DNA of 10,226 bases from Candidatus Zixiibacteriota bacterium (GTDB taxonomy: Bacteria; Zixibacteria; MSB-5A5; GN15; FEB-12), in the NCBI GenBank assembly GCA_023132995.1, contig JAGLXI010000252.1, positions 1-10,226 on the forward strand, in the 5' to 3' direction. Position numbers and translations under genes: made by a program. Below, in pieces: positions 4,415-10,226 of this stretch (its first letter is position 1; each line of letters starts with the position of its first letter). The notes beneath the pieces were generated by a model, which made no database searches, was not told where the DNA came from, and was given only the letters and a program-made list of their open reading frames with translations.

Positions 4415-6519
4415 GACAATCCTTAGATGCGATCTTCAAACCTAAGTCGGTGGCGGTTATCGGAGCCTCCACGCGGAAGGGTTCGATTGGCCGTGAGACC
4501 CTGCACAACATTCTGCTGGCTGAGTTCAACGGCAAGGTCTTTCCCGTTAACCCGAAGGCATCGGTGATTCATTCCATCAAGGCTTATTCGACAATCCGGG
4601 ATGTGCCGGACGCAGTTGATCTGGCTATCGTCATAGTCCCCAAGGATGCGGTGAAGGGAGTCGTCGTTCAGTGTGGCGAAAAGGGCGTCAAGGGGTTGGT
4701 TGTGATTTCGGCTGGTTTCTCTGAGGTCGGGACCGACGGCAAGCAAAGGGAACTGGAAGTTCTTCGGGTAGTTCAGGAACATGGGATGCGCTTGATCGGC
4801 CCCAACTGCTTTGGAGTCGTCAATACCGATCCGAAAGTCAGTCTCAACGCCACTTTCGGCAAGACATTTCCCCGGCGGGGAAGGATTGGGTTCATCACTC
4901 AGTCCGGGGCGATGGGCGAGGCTATCATGAACATAGCCCGCGAGTTGGGGCTCGGTTTCTCCATCGTGGCTTCGATAGGCAACAAGGCGGATATCTCATC
5001 CAACGATATGTTGGAGTACTTCAAGGATGATCCCGATACGGACATCATCCTCATGTACCTGGAGAATTTCGGCAATCCGCGCAATTTCACGGTGATAGCC
5101 CGCGAGGTCAGCCGTCACAAACCTATTGTGGCGGTGAAGTCGGGGCGCACCAAGTTGGGGGCAAAGGCGGCCTCCTCCCATACGGGCGCTCTGGCTGGTC
5201 TCGACGTCGGTGTCGACGCGCTCTTTGAACAGACCGGGGTCATGCGGGTGGACACCATCGAGGAGCTTTTTGACGTCGCTATGGCGCTGTCGACACAGCC
5301 GGTTCCCAGGAGCAATCGGGTTGTCGTGGTGACCAACGCCGGCGGACCAGGGATACTTGCCACTGACGCCCTGATTAACAACGGTATGGAGATGCCCCCT
5401 CTCTCGGCACCCACGATCACTGAACTCAGGAAATTCATCCCGGCTGAGGCGTCGTTCTCGAATCCGTTGGACATGATCGCCGGGGCCGGTGGAGAGGAGT
5501 TCAAGAAAACTCTCGATATCGTGAAGAATGACGACCGTTACGATTCCATTGTCCCCATCTTCGTACCGCCGGTTACGATCGATCAGCTCGAAGTGGCAAG
5601 GAATATCCACCAGGCGCTGGCCGAAGTGGAAAAGACGGTGCTGGTCTGTTTCATGGGAGCCGGATTAAGTTCGGAAGGCATGGACTATCTCAGGGAGAAT
5701 GGCATACCGGTGTACATTTTTCCGGAGGCAATAGCCAAGACGTTGGCTACTACCTACCGGCATCAGATGCGCGTAAGCAGGCCGCGGGGCAAGTTCAAAA
5801 CATTCACGGTGGATTCCGCGAAGGCGCAGGCGATAGTCGACAGCGCTCTGGCCTTGGGAAAAGAGGCGATCGTGGGCGAAGAGGCTCTGGCCATTCTCGC
5901 CGCCTACGGGATTCGCACCATGCCCTACACATACGCCGAGAACGTCGACGTGGCGGTCACTGCTGCCAGAAAGATCGGCTATCCGGTGGTGATGAAAGTG
6001 AACACGCCGCCGGTCCTGCACAAGACGGAGGTGGGCGGTGTGATGGTGGACCTTCGCATCGACGAGGATATCCGCTCGGCTTTTGAAACGCTCCACAAGC
6101 GAATCATCGCCGCCGGCGAGAAGGGCGAGTTCTCAGTGGCCATGCAACAGTTGATCTCCGGCGGAATCGAAACCGTAATGGGGATGACCACCGATCCCTC
6201 TTTCGGACCGCTCATTATGTTCGGTTTAGGTGGCGTATACGTCGAGGTGATGAAGGACGTCGCCTTCCGCATCAATCCGCTAACCGATCGGGGGGCGCGC
6301 GAAATCGTGCGCTCACTCCGGTCATACCCGCTGTTGAACGGATTCCGGGGCGCGCCGCCGGTCAACCAGGACGTGCTGGAGGAAACCCTCCTGCGGCTGT
6401 CTCAACTCGTGGAGGAGTTCAGTTGCTTCTACGAGATAGACATTAATCCTTTCATTGCCTCGCCTGACGAGAAGCTGTGCGCAGCCGTGGATGCGCGGTT
6501 TATAATCAGAAGCTCCTAA
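4411..6519 (+). CDS. ADP-forming acyl-CoA (acetate-CoA) synthetase, fused alpha-beta form
   Basis: The enzyme class converts acyl-CoA + ADP + Pi to free acid + CoA + ATP through phosphohistidine intermediates in the cytosol. The 702 residues carry the usual fused order. About 1-135 is a CoA-binding Rossmann domain (SVAVIGAST, PVNPK, GPNCFGVV). About 150-460 holds the succinyl-CoA-ligase-like domains, with the phosphorylated histidine H257 in SSHTGALAG. About 480-700 is an ATP-grasp beta part, with the second conserved histidine H537 in VLHKTEVGG and the EIDINPF motif (674-680). No C-terminal acetyltransferase domain is present, which argues against the PatZ-type protein acetyltransferases. 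The acyl substrate (acetate, propionate, branched or aryl acids) cannot be read from sequence. GTG 4411 is the first possible start after an in-frame stop (4399-4401); AAGGA (4394-4398) lies 12 bases upstream, a long spacing. The PPDK gene before it is separated by a terminator. Confidence 0.93.
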   Translation: MRQSLDAIFKPKSVAVIGASTRKGSIGRETLHNILLAEFNGKVFPVNPKASVIHSIKAYSTIRDVPDAVDLAIVIVPKDAVKGVVVQCGEKGVKGLVVISAGFSEVGTDGKQRELEVLRVVQEHGMRLIGPNCFGVVNTDPKVSLNATFGKTFPRRGRIGFITQSGAMGEAIMNIARELGLGFSIVASIGNKADISSNDMLEYFKDDPDTDIILMYLENFGNPRNFTVIAREVSRHKPIVAVKSGRTKLGAKAASSHTGALAGLDVGVDALFEQTGVMRVDTIEELFDVAMALSTQPVPRSNRVVVVTNAGGPGILATDALINNGMEMPPLSAPTITELRKFIPAEASFSNPLDMIAGAGGEEFKKTLDIVKNDDRYDSIVPIFVPPVTIDQLEVARNIHQALAEVEKTVLVCFMGAGLSSEGMDYLRENGIPVYIFPEAIAKTLATTYRHQMRVSRPRGKFKTFTVDSAKAQAIVDSALALGKEAIVGEEALAILAAYGIRTMPYTYAENVDVAVTAARKIGYPVVMKVNTPPVLHKTEVGGVMVDLRIDEDIRSAFETLHKRIIAAGEKGEFSVAMQQLISGGIETVMGMTTDPSFGPLIMFGLGGVYVEVMKDVAFRINPLTDRGAREIVRSLRSYPLLNGFRGAPPVNQDVLEETLLRLSQLVEEFSCFYEIDINPFIASPDEKLCAAVDARFIIRSS

Positions 6520-6533
6520 TTTCCCGGTATGGG

Positions 6534-6562
6534 TTTGAAAACAATGTCAGATTATGTATCTT
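6534..6562 (+). promoter_or_regulatory. Candidate sigma70 promoter for the membrane protein-gltX unit
   Basis: TTGAAA (6534-6539, five of six) is followed after 17 bases by TATCTT (6557-6562, four of six). It lies 14 bases after the synthetase stop and would give a leader of about 130 bases before the next gene. No terminator is visible after the synthetase gene, so read-through is also possible. Confidence 0.4.
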
Positions 6563-6701
6563 CAAGGGTGAGTAGCAAGGTGACCGGCCCTGACGGACAG
6601 AAAGGGAATGCGCGAAGGGCCGAGTCGGCTGCCGGAGCAGGCCTCAGCCTTGTACCGGTTGAGGCGGTGTTGACGAAATAGAACCTGAGAATCAGGGGAA
6701 T

Positions 6702-7229
6702 ATGATGCGATACGAACTGAAGTCGATTGGAATCTGGGGTTTCATCAGGGTTGCCTTCTTTATCAACCTCGTCGCAGGATTCATCATCGGTTTTTTGTAT
6801 GGGCTGTTTCTGTCTCTCGTGTTCACGGTGTGGCAGCAGTTTCCGATCCTTGAAAATCTCGGCGGTGGCGGCCTTGAGAGCATATCATTTGGCGTCTTGT
6901 TGATTGTCCTGCCCATTATGGGCGCCGTGGGGGGAGCCATATTCTTCACGCTCTTTGGTGTGATCATAATCGTCATCTACAACCTGATAACCAGACTTAC
7001 CGGTGGCCTGGAGTTTGACCTTCAACCGGCAGGCCAGCCGTCGCCCCGGCCGATGACGGCCTACGGCGCCGTCCCTCCCGGGCCGCCGCCGCCACCTCCC
7101 GTGCACCCCGGCGGTCCTTCTGTGCCCGACCCGCAGAGCACACTCATGCCGCCCGACTCGCAGATACCGCCACTGGGGCCGCATCCACCGTATGAAGATG
7201 ACAACCGCTCAGGCAGGGAAAGCAACTGA
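6702..7229 (+). CDS. Small membrane protein with proline-rich cytoplasmic-type tail
   Basis: The protein has 175 residues. It opens with a short soluble stretch (YELKSIGIWGF) and a hydrophobic helix at about 17-42. A glycine-rich loop (LENLGGGG) follows, then a 34-residue hydrophobic stretch at about 63-97 that could be one long helix or a tight helical pair around GAVGG. Residues 108-175 form a tail very rich in Pro and Gly (PPGPPPPPP at 125-133). The layout resembles small DUF3566-like membrane proteins, but that match is from memory and weak; function is unknown. AGGGGA (6694-6699) is two bases from the first ATG and five from the second (6705), so translation may begin at 6705 and give 174 residues. 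The gene ends 16 bases before gltX, so the two are probably co-transcribed. Confidence 0.7.
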   Translation: MMRYELKSIGIWGFIRVAFFINLVAGFIIGFLYGLFLSLVFTVWQQFPILENLGGGGLESISFGVLLIVLPIMGAVGGAIFFTLFGVIIIVIYNLITRLTGGLEFDLQPAGQPSPRPMTAYGAVPPGPPPPPPVHPGGPSVPDPQSTLMPPDSQIPPLGPHPPYEDDNRSGRESN

Positions 7230-7245
7230 GTGAGATAGGCTCGAT

Positions 7246-8697
7246 ATGACGCAGCGACAGGTGAGAGTTCGCATTGCCCCATCGCCTACCGGGTACGTCC
7301 ACGTGGGAACAGCCCGCACGGCCATTTTCAACTACCTGTACGCCCGCCATTACGGGGGGAAGTTCCTGGTCAGAATCGAGAATACAGACCGAAAGCGGAG
7401 CGACCCTGCCCTGATAGAACCGATCCTGGAGGCGATGAAATGGTTGGGGCTGAATTGGGATGAAGAGATCGTCTACCAGGCGGACCGGCTTGAAACATAC
7501 AGCCGGTACGCACAACAGATATTAGCCGACGGGCATGGGTATCGATGTTTCTGCCCGCCCGAACTGCTGCAGAAGGATCGGGACGAGGCGCAGGCTCAGA
7601 AAAGAACGCCGCACTATAACCGGCGGTGTCTGAATCTGTCACAGGAACAGATTGATTCCCGTCTCGCCGATGGCAAACCATACACTATACGCATCCGGAT
7701 TCCGGAAGGCGAGCCCCGCTTTGACGACCTCGTTTCAGGTGAATTGACCCGCCGCAGCGAAGATATCGAGGATTTTATTATTGCTCGCTCCGACGGTTCG
7801 GCCACCTACAACCTGGCCGTAGTCGTGGACGACCACGAGATGGGTATCACCGATGTCATTCGCGGCAACGATCACATCACCAACACCTTCAAGCAGATCC
7901 AGATCTACCGGGCACTCGGTTTTGAGATTCCCCGGTTCGCCCACGTTCCGCTGATTCTTCGTCCCGACAAAAAGAAAGTCTCCAAGAGGCTTGGGGACAA
8001 AGACGTCATGGCCTATCGCGAAGAAGGGATTCTCCCGGAGGCGATGTTCAACTATCTCTGTCTGCTGGGCTGGTCGTCAAAGGACGACCGCGAGTTCTAC
8101 ACCGTGCCGGAATTGATCGATATCTTCAAGGCAGAGAACTTCAACCCGTCCAATGCCATCTTCGACGAAGAGAAATTAGTGGCCATAAACAGAGAACACA
8201 TTGTCAGAAAGACGGATCACGAGTTGGCTGCGATAGTCGCGCCGTTGCTGGTGGAAGCCGGGCTGACCTCAAGATACTGGCTGGAGACGCGATGGGACTA
8301 CCTCCGCGCGGTAGTGGGTCTTCTCAAGGAACGTGTTCGGCGCCTTCAGGATTTCGTCACCCTCAGCGGCTATTTCTTTGCGTTCGATTATCGATACGAC
8401 GCCAAGGCCGTAGCTAAACAATTCACTGTGGAAAAAGCCGATCTGTTGGAGGAACTGGCTGACCGGTTCGAGGGCCAGGCCGGATTCACACACCAGAACG
8501 TCGAGGCCACACTGTCGGCCTTGGCTGAGGAGAAGGGCGTCAAACGGGCCGAATTGATTCATCCCGTTCGTCTTGCGGTTTCGGGAATTCCCGCCGGTCC
8601 GTCGCTGTATGAAATGCTGGTGGTGCTTTCACAACCGGTTGTGGTAGAGAGAATGCACCGGGCGGTAGACTACATCAGAAGTCCCGGTGGCTCATAG
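7246..8697 (+). CDS. gltX: Glutamyl-tRNA synthetase
   Basis: This cytosolic class I synthetase charges tRNA(Glu), or in organisms using the amidotransferase route also tRNA(Gln). The length of 483 residues is typical. The Rossmann catalytic domain has the HIGH-type signature within PSPTGYVHVGTART (12-25) and the KMSKS-type loop KKKVSKRLG (242-250), with LVRIENTD (41-48) between. The helical anticodon-binding half starts near residue 320. The E. coli-type zinc site C-x-C-x24-C-x-H appears as C101, C103 and C128 with asparagine N130 at the fourth position, so a normal four-ligand site is not present. ATG 7246 has a modest AGG (7237-7239) six bases upstream and begins 16 bases after the preceding membrane protein gene. 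Whether it is discriminating for tRNA(Glu) cannot be judged here. Confidence 0.97.
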   Translation: MTQRQVRVRIAPSPTGYVHVGTARTAIFNYLYARHYGGKFLVRIENTDRKRSDPALIEPILEAMKWLGLNWDEEIVYQADRLETYSRYAQQILADGHGYRCFCPPELLQKDRDEAQAQKRTPHYNRRCLNLSQEQIDSRLADGKPYTIRIRIPEGEPRFDDLVSGELTRRSEDIEDFIIARSDGSATYNLAVVVDDHEMGITDVIRGNDHITNTFKQIQIYRALGFEIPRFAHVPLILRPDKKKVSKRLGDKDVMAYREEGILPEAMFNYLCLLGWSSKDDREFYTVPELIDIFKAENFNPSNAIFDEEKLVAINREHIVRKTDHELAAIVAPLLVEAGLTSRYWLETRWDYLRAVVGLLKERVRRLQDFVTLSGYFFAFDYRYDAKAVAKQFTVEKADLLEELADRFEGQAGFTHQNVEATLSALAEEKGVKRAELIHPVRLAVSGIPAGPSLYEMLVVLSQPVVVERMHRAVDYIRSPGGS

Positions 8698-8718
8698 CAT
8701 AGTGTGCGGAAGGAATCA

Positions 8719-8805
8719 ATGCTGAAGGAACGACAGATGCTTGCCGACACACCATGGTTGGGGAATGGGAATGCCTGCCAGAGGAGATCACGGCTTGCTA
8801 CTTGA
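8719..8805 (+). other. Very short ORF with a good ribosome site between gltX and the rubredoxin-like gene
   Basis: AAGGA (8710-8714) is four bases before an ATG at 8719 that opens 28 codons ending TGA (8803-8805). The peptide starts MLKERQMLADTPWLG and is mildly basic. It ends 32 bases before the rubredoxin-like start. The ribosome site is better than that of several confident genes, so a leader peptide is possible, but the frame is short enough to be chance. Confidence 0.2.
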
Positions 8806-8837
8806 GATACCGGATCAGTTCGCCGAAGGAGAGAGCC

Positions 8838-9029
8838 ATGCAGTGGGTGTGTGACGTGTGCGGATACCTCCATGACGATGATGAACGTCCAGCCAATTGT
8901 CCCGTGTGCGGAACGCTGGGAACCAAGTTCTCAGAATACTTCGAGGACGACGAGCAGGAAAATGCCGGCGGCAAACGTGGAATGGACGATTTTTACCGCG
9001 ACCTCTTCGCCGACTACGAGGATGAATAA
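8838..9029 (+). CDS. Rubredoxin-like small protein with acidic tail
   Basis: This 63-residue protein has two CxxC knuckles, C5/C8 (CDVCGY) and C21/C24 (CPVCG). They fit a one-iron rubredoxin-type site. The 12-residue gap between them is much shorter than in classic rubredoxins and matches the C-terminal domain of rubrerythrins (WVCxVCGYxH...CPVCG). There is no diiron four-helix domain. Residues 32-63 are strongly acidic (many Asp and Glu, ending YEDE), perhaps a partner-docking tail. Electron transfer or metal binding is inferred from the fold; partners are unknown. ATG 8838 is chosen because AAGGAG (8826-8831) sits six bases before it. An in-frame ATG at 8754 lacks a ribosome site and adds 28 residues unlike the family. 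The gene lies between gltX and nadA with no visible terminator on either side. Confidence 0.88.
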   Translation: MQWVCDVCGYLHDDDERPANCPVCGTLGTKFSEYFEDDEQENAGGKRGMDDFYRDLFADYEDE

Positions 9030-9124
9030 CAGATGAGAAGAAAGCTCCGGTATGCCTGGTCGGGATTCTGCCTTTCGACCGATAGAAGGCTTTTACGCGC
9101 GATAGCAATGCAGGACGACTGACT

Positions 9125-10204
9125 ATGTATTTCTCACTTCCCACAGAATATCGAGAAGCAAGTGTCGACGAACTGAAGGATCGCATTCGTCTCGCTCGGG
9201 AGCGAGTGGGTGACCGGCTCACCATCCTGACGCATCATTATCAGCGGGTCGAGGTGGTTGAGTTCGGCGATCACCTGGGTGACAGCTACGGTCTGTCGAA
9301 AGTGGCTGCGTCCCGGAAGGATGTCGAGACAATAATCTTCTGCGGTGTGCATTTCATGGCCGAGGCGGCCGATATTCTCGCCGCCGCGCATCAGAAGGTT
9401 TATCTTCCGAATCCGCTGGCGGGTTGCCCCATGGCCGACATGGCGGATATGGTCGATGTGCTCCAGGCATGGGACTACTTGAAGCAATTCGGTGGTGAGA
9501 AAAAGATCATGCCAATTTCCTACATGAACACAACCGCCTCTCTGAAAGCGTTCACGGGCAAGCACGGGGGGCTGATTTGTACCTCATCCAATGCCCCCGC
9601 GGCTTTCAAGTACGGCCTGGAGCGTAAAGATAAGGTCTTCTTTTTCCCCGATGAGAACCTGGGTTACAACACGGGTATCAAGTTCGGATTGAAACCAGAG
9701 CAGATGGTTATCTGGGATTTCGCCCGCGAGGGCGGCGGACTTTCTGAGGAACAGATCGACCGGGCGACAATCATCCTGTGGAAAGGCCACTGCCACGTCC
9801 ACATTACTTTCACCGCCGAGCACGTCCGCCTGACGCGGGAACAGTATCCCGACGTCAGGATCGTGGTGCATCCCGAGTGTCCTCCGAACGTGGTCGCGGC
9901 CGCCGACGCCAACGGGTCTACCTCGTTCATTGTCGACTATTGCCGGACGGCGCCGCCGGGATCGACTATCGCCATCGGCACCGAGATAAACTTAGTCAGC
10001 CGCATGGCCATGCAGTACCCCGATAAGAAGATATTCGAGTTGTCCGGGCTGACCTGTCCCGTGTGCGCCAACATGTATCGCACTACCCTTAACGACTTGG
10101 CGTACTGTCTGGAGAACTTCACCGACCTGGAACCGATCATGGTTCCCGAACCGACAAAGAGCGATGCCCTCGTAGCTCTTGAGAAGATGCTCGAGATCAC
10201 GTAA
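9125..10204 (+). CDS. nadA: Quinolinate synthase
   Basis: NadA condenses iminoaspartate with dihydroxyacetone phosphate to quinolinate in de novo NAD synthesis, using a [4Fe-4S] cluster. The 359 residues show the three-fold NadA layout: an early substrate motif (ILTHHYQ, 34-40; GDSYGLS, 52-58), FCGVHFMAE (72-80), and SYMNTTASLKA (132-142). The three cluster cysteines are most likely C101 (AGCPMADMA), C252 (HPECPPNVV) and C314 (CANMYRTTL). C311 sits three residues before C314 and makes a CxxC pair. The length and the FCGVHFMAE motif suit the longer NadA clade rather than the roughly 300-residue thermophile type. ATG 9125 follows AGGA (9112-9115) at nine bases. nadB and nadC are not in the window; the stop is 22 bases from its end. 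Confidence 0.96.
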   Translation: MYFSLPTEYREASVDELKDRIRLARERVGDRLTILTHHYQRVEVVEFGDHLGDSYGLSKVAASRKDVETIIFCGVHFMAEAADILAAAHQKVYLPNPLAGCPMADMADMVDVLQAWDYLKQFGGEKKIMPISYMNTTASLKAFTGKHGGLICTSSNAPAAFKYGLERKDKVFFFPDENLGYNTGIKFGLKPEQMVIWDFAREGGGLSEEQIDRATIILWKGHCHVHITFTAEHVRLTREQYPDVRIVVHPECPPNVVAAADANGSTSFIVDYCRTAPPGSTIAIGTEINLVSRMAMQYPDKKIFELSGLTCPVCANMYRTTLNDLAYCLENFTDLEPIMVPEPTKSDALVALEKMLEIT

Positions 10205-10226
10205 GCGATCGGACCTGCTGCCCACA

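Noticed and set aside
4996..5610. A 204-codon minus-strand frame within the acyl-CoA synthetase gene
   Set aside because: It is a shadow of the conserved + strand gene with no ribosome site or family features.
6529..6681. A 50-codon + strand frame between the synthetase and the small membrane protein (ATG 6529 or 6544)
   Set aside because: No ribosome site precedes either ATG, the candidate promoter at 6534-6562 would start transcription inside it, and the peptide resembles nothing known.
8754..8837. An upstream ATG that would lengthen the rubredoxin-like protein by 28 residues
   Set aside because: It has no ribosome site, while ATG 8838 has an excellent one, and the extra residues do not fit the family.
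9033..9122. A 29-codon + strand frame between the rubredoxin-like gene and nadA
   Set aside because: No ribosome site and no recognisable features; its closeness to the nadA start is not enough to call it.

Overview
The window reads as chromosomal DNA of a bacterium, probably from a poorly cultured lineage. Every supported gene is on the + strand. Shine-Dalgarno sites, sigma70-type -35/-10 hexamers and GC-hairpin-plus-U-tract terminators are visible, and the glutamyl-tRNA synthetase is of bacterial type. The coding DNA looks moderately GC-rich by eye. Pyruvate phosphate dikinase beside a fused ADP-forming acyl-CoA synthetase points to an anaerobic or fermentative, energy-thrifty metabolism. 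A Zixibacteria-like or other FCB-type candidate phylum is my guess from general resemblance only; nothing here proves it.

Layout. 1-360: the C-terminal end of a multi-pass membrane protein and its terminator. 361-808: an AT-rich intergenic region with a candidate promoter just after the terminator, a doubtful 65-codon ORF, an orphan perfect Shine-Dalgarno sequence, an 11-bp perfect inverted repeat touching the -35 of a strong promoter, and a leader with three small hairpins. 809-1215: a small, very basic 115-residue protein with a 15-residue tandem repeat, closed by a strong terminator. 1216-4211: an extended -10 promoter candidate, pyruvate phosphate dikinase (946 aa) with a lysine-rich N-terminal tail and an ASSK-repeat C-terminal tail, and its terminator. 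4212-6519: a possible small overlapping ORF and a 702-aa fused ADP-forming acyl-CoA synthetase. 6520-10204: a series without an obvious internal terminator, comprising a two- or three-helix membrane protein with a proline-rich tail, glutamyl-tRNA synthetase (gltX), a small rubredoxin-like protein with an acidic tail, and quinolinate synthase (nadA).

How the genes fit together. PPDK (pyruvate/PEP with ATP/AMP and PPi/Pi) and the ADP-forming synthetase (acyl-CoA + ADP + Pi to acid + CoA + ATP) can act in series around pyruvate and acetyl-CoA to recover ATP. Each probably has its own transcription unit, since a strong terminator lies between them. The gltX-rubredoxin-nadA group is housekeeping: translation, a small redox or iron protein, and the [4Fe-4S] enzyme of NAD synthesis.

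No mobile element, CRISPR array, tRNA, rRNA or defence system was found. The least ordinary features are the control region at 640-808 with its small basic repeat protein, and the histone-H1-like tail on an otherwise fully conserved PPDK.
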